Shown: in pieces, positions 7,456 to 13,563 of the stretch | How the letters are laid out: the number at the start of each line of letters is the position of its first letter | Position numbering within the stretch: position 1 is the stretch's first letter | Assembly (NCBI GenBank): GCA_023390245.1 | Contig: JAEWDF010000044.1 | Span: 1-36,014, forward strand | Origin: Pseudomonadota bacterium | Lineage (GTDB): Bacteria > Pseudomonadota > Alphaproteobacteria > Caulobacterales > Caulobacteraceae | Direction of reading: 5' to 3' | DNA: 36,014 bases | The notes under the pieces: model-generated | Database searches by the model: none | What the model saw: only the letters and a program-made list of their open reading frames with translations | What the model was told of the DNA's origin: nothing | Made by a program: the position numbers and the translations under genes

Positions 7456-8910
7456 CTAACGCGCCTTGGCGGGCGCGACGGCCAGGACGGGCATGTCCAG
7501 CGTCCGGCCGACCGACGCCGGGGTGGTGAAGCCGCGGCGGGTGAAGATGCGAAGCAGGCCGACACACAGGGCGGTAAAGCCCGCGAACAGGAAGACCGCC
7601 GCCAGCAGCGGCGCCTTCAGACTCTTGCCCGTCGCCGGCGACTGGGCGCGCTCGATGACCGTGACGTTGTCGGCGCCGGCCGCGACCAGGGCGTTGTCGG
7701 CCCGGCTCTGGCTGGCGCGCTGCTGGAACTCGCGGATGTTGGCGGTCAGGACCTCGCGGTTGCCGGCCAGGGTGGCGTTCTCGGATTCCAGCGTGGTCAG
7801 CCGCGCCTGGCGGTCGCGGATGTCGGCCAGCTGGCGGTCGAGGACGGCCAGGCGCGCGGCCAGGGAATCGCGTTCGGCCTGGGTGTTGATGCGCGTCGTC
7901 TCCAGTTCGGTCCAGATCGGGTTCGGCCCGGTGCGGACCTCCCGGGGGCCGACGGCGGTTCCGGTCGCCACATATTGCTGAAGCTGGGCGATCCGAGCCT
8001 CGATGTCCTTCACCGGCTGGGCGTCGGGGGTGTAGCGCGACAGCAGCTGCTCGCGCTCGGTGCGGAGCTGCAGCACCTGGTCCTGGGCCGAGATGTTGAG
8101 GTCCTGCTGCAGGGCGATCTCCGCTGGCGTCTGCGCCAGCTGGGCCGTCAGGGTCCGCAGCCGCTGGGCCGCCTGGTTCAACTGGGCCTGGACCGACAGC
8201 CGTTCGGCGAAGGTGGTCTGGTAGGTCGCCGCCAGCGTCGCCTTGGCCGTGGCGAAATCGCCGATGGCGTTGGAGGCCAGGAAGGTCTCATAGGCGCGAT
8301 CCGCGTCGGCCAGATCCTCCTCGAAGGCGCGCTGCTGGCTCTCGATCGCCGGGGTCTTGTCCTGGAAGACCTCGCGCCGATAGGCCAGATACTGGTCGAT
8401 GACCGCGTTCAGCACCCGCGCGGCCCGTTCGGCGTCGCCGGCCTTGTAGCTGAGATGGATCACGGCGCTGCCCGGCGCGGTGGCCACGCCCAGGCTGGTT
8501 CCGATCGCCTTGCGCGCCGCCGCCTGGGCCTTGACCGGGTCGCCCTTCGGCGCCCGCCCCAGGATGGCGGCCGGGCCGAGCGCCTCGACCACGCGCTGGC
8601 GCACCTCGCTGGAGCCGACGATGGCGGCTTCGGACTGGGCCACCTCGTCGCCCTGCGGCGCCTGGCCTCGTTCGGCCGTGCCCACGCGCGGCTGGTACAC
8701 ATACTCCTGCCCCACGCCGGCGAAGACGGCGCCGGTGGCGGTGTAGCTCTTCTTCAGGGTCAGCGTGGCGGCCGCCCCGACGGCGAAGACGACCAGGAAG
8801 ACGACGATCATGACCAGCAGTTCGCGGAACAGCAGGCCGACGACATCCAGCACGCCGTAGCGCGGGCGGGTCGAGACGTAGGCCGTCGAACGCATGCGGG
8901 CCGAATCCAT
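7456..8910 (-). CDS. hfsA: HfsA-like polysaccharide co-polymerase (Wzc/GumC N-terminal type)
   Basis: An inner-membrane chain-length/export protein that links polymerisation to the outer-membrane channel. The first transmembrane helix (LLVMIVVFLVVFAVGAAATL) follows a short cytoplasmic N-terminus. A Wzz-like periplasmic domain and a long Q/A/L-rich coiled-coil (middle of the protein) come next, and a second helix (LLAAVFLFAGFTALCVGLL) lies near the C-terminus. No kinase domain follows; that part is the separate hfsB gene. I chose the ATG at 8910 (484 residues). An upstream ATG at 8955 gives 499 residues, but it would overlap the CtrA-like box and adds a non-hydrophobic extension. Neither start has a clear Shine-Dalgarno. 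It is divergent from hfsD. Confidence 0.83.
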   Translation of the reverse strand: MDSARMRSTAYVSTRPRYGVLDVVGLLFRELLVMIVVFLVVFAVGAAATLTLKKSYTATGAVFAGVGQEYVYQPRVGTAERGQAPQGDEVAQSEAAIVGSSEVRQRVVEALGPAAILGRAPKGDPVKAQAAARKAIGTSLGVATAPGSAVIHLSYKAGDAERAARVLNAVIDQYLAYRREVFQDKTPAIESQQRAFEEDLADADRAYETFLASNAIGDFATAKATLAATYQTTFAERLSVQAQLNQAAQRLRTLTAQLAQTPAEIALQQDLNISAQDQVLQLRTEREQLLSRYTPDAQPVKDIEARIAQLQQYVATGTAVGPREVRTGPNPIWTELETTRINTQAERDSLAARLAVLDRQLADIRDRQARLTTLESENATLAGNREVLTANIREFQQRASQSRADNALVAAGADNVTVIERAQSPATGKSLKAPLLAAVFLFAGFTALCVGLLRIFTRRGFTTPASVGRTLDMPVLAVAPAKAR

Positions 8911-8947
8911 TGAAAACGCTTGTTCGACAACCCTTCGCCCACCGGCG

Positions 8948-8962
8948 TTAACCATCAGTTAC
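8948..8962. promoter_or_regulatory. CtrA-like box in the hfsA/hfsD spacer
   Basis: The spacer contains TTAA-N7-TTAC, one mismatch from the CtrA consensus TTAA-N7-TTAA of Caulobacterales. It lies 38 bp upstream of the chosen hfsA start and 51 bp upstream of hfsD, so one site could serve both divergent promoters. Cell-cycle control of holdfast production makes CtrA plausible, but the motif is short and this is a single hit. Confidence 0.4.
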
Positions 8963-9012
8963 CCATAAGAGGCGAGGCTGCGCCCAACTTGGTTCAGGGG
9001 CCGCCGATTCCG

Positions 9013-9759
9013 ATGACGCCAGACCGTCGCCTTCTTCTTCTGGCCCTTGGTGCGCTTCCCCTGGCCGCCTGCACGGGCGACAACGCCGCGCGGATGCCCC
9101 GCCCGTCCGGCGCGGTGCAGCGGGTGACCCCGGCGTCGCGCGCCGACTTCCCGACCATCCCCTTCGCCGACTGGACGGACGCGGAGCCGGAATATCTGCT
9201 CTATCCCGGCGACGAGATCGAGGTGGCCACGCCCACCGCCGCCGAACTGACCCGCACCCTGCGGGTGGGGCCGGACGGCCGCGTCGCCCTGCCGCTGATC
9301 GGCCAGGTCATGGCGGCGGACCGCACCCTGCCCGAACTGGAGGCCGAGGCGTCCTCCGCCTACGCCTCGCAGTTGATCCGCCCGGTGGTGGAGGTGACGC
9401 TGCGCCAGGCCGGCCCGATCCGCGTCTGGGTCGACGGCGAGGTCCGCACGCCCGGCGTCATCGAGATGACCGGAGACATGGATGCCTATCAAGCCGTGAT
9501 CCAGGCCGGAGGCCTGCTGCCCAGCGGCAAGGCGGACCGCGCGGCGCTGATCCGTCGCGGCCCGAATGGCGCGCGGATGATGCGGGTCGTGGACCTGCGT
9601 CCGCGCCGGGGAGAGGTCGTGGCGCTGCGGCGCGGCGACATCATCTTCGTGCCGCGCTCGACGCTGGGCGAGCTCGCCGCCTTCTTCACCCAGGTGCGCG
9701 GCGCCCTGCCGATCGGCTTCAGCTACGCCATCAACGGCAACACCTACGCCGGCTCCTGA
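9013..9759 (+). CDS. hfsD: HfsD-like outer-membrane polysaccharide export lipoprotein
   Basis: A Wza-family channel protein for exporting the holdfast polysaccharide through the outer membrane. The 248-residue protein has a lipoprotein signal with lipobox LAAC and lipidated Cys20. A polysaccharide export domain (starting LLYPGDEIEVATPTAAELT) is followed by an SLBB-type repeat beginning VWVDGEVRTPGVIEM. The ATG at 9013 places the signal peptide at the N-terminus; a longer frame from 8920 would put about 30 polar residues before it. Divergent from hfsA-hfsB; its stop codon directly abuts the stop of the convergent Sel1-like gene, with no spacer. Confidence 0.85.
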   Translation: MTPDRRLLLLALGALPLAACTGDNAARMPRPSGAVQRVTPASRADFPTIPFADWTDAEPEYLLYPGDEIEVATPTAAELTRTLRVGPDGRVALPLIGQVMAADRTLPELEAEASSAYASQLIRPVVEVTLRQAGPIRVWVDGEVRTPGVIEMTGDMDAYQAVIQAGGLLPSGKADRAALIRRGPNGARMMRVVDLRPRRGEVVALRRGDIIFVPRSTLGELAAFFTQVRGALPIGFSYAINGNTYAGS

Positions 9760-10074
9760 TCAGGCGGCCAGCCGCACCACGCCCTGGTCGATGTAGCGGC
9801 GCGCGGCGCGCTGGGCCTCGGCCAGTTCCTCGCGTTCCATTTCCTGGCTCATCTCGCGCCGATAGACGCGGGCCTCGATCGAGCCCTTCATGGCCGCCAG
9901 GTTGAAGATCATGTGGGCCGAAACCCGGTCCATCGGGCAGCCGCCCGAGCCCGAGGAATACATCATGCCCAGCCGGAACAGATCGTCGGGGCTCATGTCC
10001 GCCGTCGGCAGGGGCAGGCCCGCGTCCTGCTCGCCCGCATTCAGGTCGTCGTGCGCGAGTTCTTGCGCGTTCAT
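9760..10074 (-). CDS. Sel1-like repeat small protein
   Basis: A 104-residue predicted cytoplasmic protein of unknown function. Residues about 32-70 (LFRLGMMYSSG, then VSAHMIFNLAAMKGS) fit a single Sel1/TPR-like helical repeat, where LG.MY.G....D...A..W...AA..G is the usual spacing. Such modules mediate protein-protein contacts. The C-terminal half is charged and helical. The ATG at 10074 is preceded by AGGAGAT at good spacing, which decides the start over an ATG nine codons upstream. Its stop touches that of hfsD (tail to tail). No operon partner is evident; the proximity to hfs genes may be incidental. Confidence 0.72.
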   Translation of the reverse strand: MNAQELAHDDLNAGEQDAGLPLPTADMSPDDLFRLGMMYSSGSGGCPMDRVSAHMIFNLAAMKGSIEARVYRREMSQEMEREELAEAQRAARRYIDQGVVRLAA

Positions 10075-10261
10075 CACCGTATCTCCTGATCGAGCCTTCA
10101 TTCTGCGGCCCGTCTCCGATACGCGATAAGATACCGACGTTTTGAAGTTAAAGTTAACAGCGGAAGGGGCTGGGCGGCCTTTTCAGTAAAGCAGGAATGA
10201 ATACTGAACTGCAGATTCAGACTGTTGAAACACCTTGGAAAGACGGCGTTTACGGACCGGC

Positions 10262-10975
10262 TCAGCGCTGGCCGAACAGGACCTTGCGCGCCGCTTCCGC
10301 CTCGCGCCCCGCCGCCGCCAGGTTGCGGCGCAGATCCTCGCCCACCGCACGGCCCCGGCGCACGGCCGGCCGGTCGCCGATCCGCGCCAGCCACGCCTTC
10401 AGGTGCGGAAAGTCGTCGACGACCTGTCCCTGCAGCTGCGGCAGGACCCACGGCCAGGCGGCCATGTCGGCGATCGAATAGTCGCCGGCCAGGAAATCCC
10501 GGTCCTTCAGCCGGCGGTCCAGCACGCCGTACAGCCGCCGGGTCTCGTCCGTATAGCGCCGCACGCCATAGGCCAGATGCCGCTGGTCCCGGGTCATGGC
10601 GGGGGCGTACTGGCGGAAATGGTGCGTCTGTCCGGCCATGGGTCCCAGCCCGCCGACCTGCCAGAACAGCCACTGGTCGACCTCGACCCTGCCGCGCGGA
10701 TCGGCTGGATAGAAGCGGCCGGACTTGGTTCCCAGGTACTGCAGAATAGCGCCGGACTCGAAGATCGACAGCGGCGCCCCGCCCGGACCGTCGGGATCGA
10801 CGATGGCGGGCATCCGGCCGTTGGGACTGATGGCCTGGAACTCGGCCGTGAACTGCTCGCCCGCGCCGATGTTCACCGGCCGGACCTCATAGGGCAGCGC
10901 CATCTCCTCAAGCGCGATCGACACCTTCCAGCCGTTCGGAGTGGGCCAGTACCAGAGCTGGATGGGACGGGTCAT
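10262..10975 (-). CDS. Glutathione S-transferase family protein (YfcG/YghU-like)
   Basis: A 237-residue cytosolic GST-fold protein, likely a glutathione-dependent disulfide reductase or transferase. The thioredoxin-like N-terminal domain starts with IQLWYWPTPNGWKVSIALEE (5-24). The TPNGWK motif is typical of Nu-class YfcG/YghU proteins, where the Thr/Asn contact glutathione. NGRMPAIVD and SIFESGAILQYLG form the usual cis-Pro and glutathione-binding segments. The all-helical C-terminal domain carries DFLAGDYSIADMAAWPWV, with the N-capping SIAD motif. It is monocistronic as far as can be seen. Its substrate cannot be inferred. Confidence 0.9.
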   Translation of the reverse strand: MTRPIQLWYWPTPNGWKVSIALEEMALPYEVRPVNIGAGEQFTAEFQAISPNGRMPAIVDPDGPGGAPLSIFESGAILQYLGTKSGRFYPADPRGRVEVDQWLFWQVGGLGPMAGQTHHFRQYAPAMTRDQRHLAYGVRRYTDETRRLYGVLDRRLKDRDFLAGDYSIADMAAWPWVLPQLQGQVVDDFPHLKAWLARIGDRPAVRRGRAVGEDLRRNLAAAGREAEAARKVLFGQR

Positions 10976-11050
10976 GCGCGGGCCTCCCTGCGGTCCCGTT
11001 CATTTGAGGACGGCGGCGGCGGCGCGCAACGTCGCGATGCTGACATCCAC

Positions 11051-11095
11051 GTTCAGCACGCGTTCAGGCGCGGAATCCGATCCTGACATTCTCAA
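11051..11095 (+). promoter_or_regulatory. Direct-repeat regulatory element upstream of first RcnB-family gene
   Basis: GTTCAG at 11051-11056 and 11062-11067 form a direct repeat with an 11-bp period. A GATCCTGA segment lies 17 bp after the second repeat start, then CTCAA at 11091-11095. The same arrangement precedes the next RcnB-family gene (11709-11751). An 11-bp direct-repeat period suits an OmpR-type response regulator dimer. It also formally matches the alphaproteobacterial LexA pattern GTTC-N7-GTTC. Confidence 0.55.
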
Positions 11096-11142
11096 CGGGC
11101 CGGACCGGCGTTTCCGTCGCGGGCCCAGATTGGAGCACGAAG

Positions 11143-11637
11143 ATGAACCGCCTCACCAAGGCCGCCGTCGTCGCCGTCGCCCTGTCGACCACGGCGGTTC
11201 CCATGCTCGCGGAGGCCCAGAGCCACCGCAACGACCGGCGCGAATGGCGCCAGGATCGCCGCCACGACTATCGAAACGACCGCCGCGACTGGCGGCCCGA
11301 TCATCGCGGCGACCGACGCCCCGACCGCTGGGATCGCGGCAATCCGAACTGGTGGCGGGGCCGCCCGGAGTTCCGCGGCTACAACGGCCCGCGCACCGGC
11401 TACGGCTACGCGCCAGGCCACGGCTATTATCGGGTCGAGCCGCGCTATTCCGGCTACCGCTGGCGGACCGGCGGCTATCTGCCGCCCGCCTATCGCCAGT
11501 ACTACGTCAACGACTACCGCTATTACGGACTGCGTCCGCCGCCCCGCGGCTACCGCTATGTCTACGCCGGCGGCGACATCCTGCTGATCGCCGCCGCGAC
11601 CGGCCTGATCGCCAGCGTGCTGGCGAACGTCTACTAG
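11143..11637 (+). CDS. RcnB-family secreted protein
   Basis: A 164-residue exported protein of the RcnB family (periplasmic proteins linked to nickel/cobalt homeostasis in E. coli; usually uncharacterised in alphaproteobacteria). A signal peptide (1-26, ending LAEAQS) is followed by an Arg/Asp/His-rich low-complexity segment (RNDRRDWRPDHRGDRR, about 44-60). The C-terminal RcnB domain is rich in Gly/Tyr and contains YGYAPGHGYYRV and YRWRTGGYLPPAYR. It ends with a short hydrophobic stretch. GGAGCACGAAG precedes the ATG. It has its own terminator and shares an upstream direct-repeat element with the next gene, which suggests co-regulation. Metal binding is only an inference from family and His content. 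Confidence 0.85.
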   Translation: MNRLTKAAVVAVALSTTAVPMLAEAQSHRNDRREWRQDRRHDYRNDRRDWRPDHRGDRRPDRWDRGNPNWWRGRPEFRGYNGPRTGYGYAPGHGYYRVEPRYSGYRWRTGGYLPPAYRQYYVNDYRYYGLRPPPRGYRYVYAGGDILLIAAATGLIASVLANVY

Positions 11638-11654
11638 GACGAAGGCCCTCCACG

Positions 11655-11681
11655 ACGCCCCGCGATCCTGTCGCGGGGCGT
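11655..11681 (+). terminator. Intrinsic terminator after first RcnB-family gene
   Basis: A perfect 11-bp stem (acgccccgcga paired with tcgcggggcgt) with a five-base loop starts 18 bases after the stop codon. The following sequence is T/C-mixed rather than a pure T-run. Confidence 0.7.
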
Positions 11682-11708
11682 TCCGTCTCCGGATCGGGGC
11701 GTAACATC

Positions 11709-11751
11709 GTTCAGCCCGGGTTCATGGACACGGGCGGATGCTGATCCTCAA
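11709..11751 (+). promoter_or_regulatory. Direct-repeat regulatory element upstream of second RcnB-family gene
   Basis: GTTCAG at 11709-11714 and GTTCAT at 11720-11725 repeat with an 11-bp period. GATGCTGA lies 17 bp after the second repeat start, and CTCAA at 11747-11751. Spacing and sequence match the element at 11051-11095, and the distance to the start codon is similar (76 against 92 bp). Confidence 0.55.
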
Positions 11752-11784
11752 GTCGCCGAAACCGGCGTACGCGAAAGAAGAACC

Positions 11785-12855
11785 ATGAAACGCATACTGA
11801 TGGCCTTCACCGCCATCGCCGCCCTGGCGGGGCCGCTCTCGGCCCCGATCCAGGCCCTGGCGCAGGAGCAGCAGCAGAACCCGCGCCGCGAACGCTCCGG
11901 CCCTTCGCGCCACGACGGATCGCGCGGCGACCGGGGCTCGCGCGGCGAGAGCGCCCATCGACCCTCGGCGCCGTCGGCCTCCGCGCCGGCGCGTCCCAGC
12001 CGTCCGTCGGCCGACGCCCCCAGACGACCGCAACCGTCTCCGGGAGCGCGTCCCGGGAGGCCTGAGCGGCCAAGCGGCGCTCAGCCGTCCCGCCCAGGCG
12101 CCGCCGACCGTGACCGCCCGCAGAACAGGCCGGAACGTCCCCAGCGCCCCGACCGTCCCGGCGGCGGCTGGAACGGTCAGCGTCCTGATGCGAATCCGGG
12201 GAACCGCCCCGGCCGTCCCGGCGGCTGGAACGGCCAGCGCCCGGACGCAAACTCCGGTAACCGCCCCGGTCGCCCCGGCGGCTGGAACGGTCAGCGCCCG
12301 GATGCGAACCGTCCGGATCGGCCGGGGCGTCCCGGCGACGGACGCCCGAACGGCGGGCAGCGGCCGGATCGTCCAGGCGAAGGCTGGCATCGTCCCGATC
12401 GCCCGAACGGTCCCAACCGCCCCGGCCCCAACCGTCCGAACCGGCCGGATCGCCCGTCGCACGGCTGGAACCAGCCGGGACGCGACCGGCACGACGACTT
12501 CCGCCGGCGCTTCAACGGCGATCAGTGGCGGCGTGAGTTCCAGCGCAACCACCGCGCCGACTGGTGGCGCAACGACCGGCGTTTCCGGGGCTACACCGGC
12601 GTCCGGGTCGGCTTCTACTTCGCGCCGGGCTGGGGCTATTACAGCGTGCCCCGCTCCTATTGGGGCCGCACCTGGCGCGTGGGCGACTATCTGCCGGATG
12701 TCTTCTGGCGCTACAGCCTGAATGACTGGCGCACCTACGGCCTGGGCTTCCCGCCCGCCGGTACGCGCTGGGTGTTGGTCGACAACACCATCTATCTGAT
12801 CGACGAATACGACGGCTATATCGTCGACGTCATCTACAACGCCTGGTCCTGGTAA
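11785..12855 (+). CDS. RcnB-family secreted protein with long Pro/Arg/Gly repeat region
   Basis: A 356-residue exported protein with the same C-terminal RcnB domain as its upstream neighbour (FYFAPGWGYYSVP, then TWRVGDYLPDVFWRYSLND; about 270-340). Between the signal peptide (1-27, ending ALAQE) and that domain lies a roughly 210-residue low-complexity region. It is rich in Arg, Pro, Gly and Asn and includes three tandem copies of a 19-residue unit beginning GGWNGQRPDAN. The region is likely disordered and strongly basic, and may bind anionic envelope polymers; that is inference. The 57-bp DNA repeats suggest length variation between strains. A rho-independent terminator follows. The two genes probably arose by duplication, with repeat expansion in this one. 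Confidence 0.85.
   Translation: MKRILMAFTAIAALAGPLSAPIQALAQEQQQNPRRERSGPSRHDGSRGDRGSRGESAHRPSAPSASAPARPSRPSADAPRRPQPSPGARPGRPERPSGAQPSRPGAADRDRPQNRPERPQRPDRPGGGWNGQRPDANPGNRPGRPGGWNGQRPDANSGNRPGRPGGWNGQRPDANRPDRPGRPGDGRPNGGQRPDRPGEGWHRPDRPNGPNRPGPNRPNRPDRPSHGWNQPGRDRHDDFRRRFNGDQWRREFQRNHRADWWRNDRRFRGYTGVRVGFYFAPGWGYYSVPRSYWGRTWRVGDYLPDVFWRYSLNDWRTYGLGFPPAGTRWVLVDNTIYLIDEYDGYIVDVIYNAWSW
12163..12333 (+). repeat. Three tandem copies of a 57-bp coding repeat
   Basis: Units begin at 12163, 12220 and 12277. Each encodes GGWNGQRPDAN followed by PGN, SGN or RPD and RPGRP. The third copy has diverged at its centre. Copy number may vary through slippage or recombination. Confidence 0.9.
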
Positions 12856-12886
12856 GGCCGGTCGAGAAAACACATAATGGCCTTTC

Positions 12887-12919
12887 AACCCCGATCGCAT
12901 TGTGCGGTCGGGGTTTTTT
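12887..12919 (+). terminator. Rho-independent terminator after second RcnB-family gene
   Basis: Stem aaccccgatcgca pairs with tgcggtcggggtt (one G-T wobble) around a three-base loop, followed by a run of six T. This is a canonical intrinsic terminator 31 bases after the stop codon. Confidence 0.9.
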
Positions 12920-12967
12920 CTTGCGCGGCGGCCCGCGAATGCGGAAAGGGGCGCCAAGGGGGCGGAC

Positions 12968-12983
12968 TACGTAATATTACGTA
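12968..12983. promoter_or_regulatory. Perfect 16-bp palindrome tacgtaatattacgta
   Basis: A perfectly symmetric AT-rich 16-mer in a GC-rich genome, 227 bp upstream of the small secreted protein gene. It looks like an operator for a dimeric regulator. I cannot name the factor, and no regulator gene is adjacent. Confidence 0.4.
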
Positions 12984-13209
12984 ACACGCCGCGACTTCCG
13001 ATCACCGCCAGACTTGGCAGCGACGACGGACCGCGCCTGGCGCGCGCCTATACTATCCGCCTCTCTGAATACATTACGATATCCGGCCAATAACTGGGCC
13101 GAAAATATGCCTGTTTCGAAACAGAGGCTTCAGATGCCTCAAGACGACTGTCTTATCGGCGCTCTTGGATCCGCGTCTTATTCGATCCGCAACAGGAAGG
13201 AACTCCATC

Positions 13210-13488
13210 ATGAAGTTCGCAATCATCGCTCTGTCTTCGGCCACCCTGCTGGCGGGCGCCGCCGTTGCTCAGGACGTGCCGCAAAGCGTGCCGGCCGACC
13301 AGACCACGGAACAGCCCCCGGTGGAGCCGCAGGACGCGCCCCCGCCGGCCCCGACGCAAGACCCCTATCAGACCCCGGCTCCCGACCAGAATGCGGCGCC
13401 GGAACCCGCCCCGGCCGACGACTCCTCGACCGCCGGCGACGAAAGCGACGACGAGGCACCTGCGGAACCGGCCTCGCCCGAGGCCTGA
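13210..13488 (+). CDS. Small secreted acidic, proline-rich protein
   Basis: A 92-residue protein with a clear signal peptide (MKFAIIALSSATLLAGAAVAQD, cleavage likely after VAQ or VA) and a mature part made almost only of Pro, Ala, Glu, Asp, Gln and Thr. The mature chain is acidic and should be disordered in the periplasm or outside the cell. No domain is recognised. The ATG at 13210 has AGGAAGGA upstream at good spacing; an earlier in-frame ATG at 13165 lacks one and would hide the signal peptide. It stands alone between two terminators. It is unlike the basic RcnB proteins before it. Function unknown. Confidence 0.75.
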   Translation: MKFAIIALSSATLLAGAAVAQDVPQSVPADQTTEQPPVEPQDAPPPAPTQDPYQTPAPDQNAAPEPAPADDSSTAGDESDDEAPAEPASPEA

Positions 13489-13511
13489 TCCACGGCCGCA
13501 TCACGATGCAA

Positions 13512-13540
13512 AAAGCCCCGCGGGTCGCCCGCGGGGCTTT
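13512..13540. terminator. Bidirectional rho-independent terminator
   Basis: A perfect 13-bp stem (aaagccccgcggg with cccgcggggcttt) and a three-base loop is flanked by A-rich and T-rich sides. It lies 23 bases after the small secreted protein gene and 23 bases after the convergent gatB, so it can serve both. Confidence 0.9.
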
Positions 13541-13563
13541 TCATTGTCCGGCTCGGACAGCGA

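Larger units (their letters stand above)
12856..13209. other. Intergenic region with terminator and palindromes
   Basis: No gene is supported here. It holds the terminator of the second RcnB gene (12887-12919), a perfect 16-bp AT-rich palindrome (12968-12983), a perfect 14-bp palindrome (13111-13124), a small gaggc/gcctc hairpin (13124-13140), and the ribosome-binding site of the small secreted protein. The segment 13040-13140 is less GC-rich than its surroundings and probably contains that gene's promoter. Confidence 0.6.

Noticed and set aside
9755..9764. CCTGATCAGG palindrome at the hfsD/Sel1 stop junction
   Set aside because: It results from two abutting TGA stop codons in opposite directions. 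It is too short to treat as a terminator.
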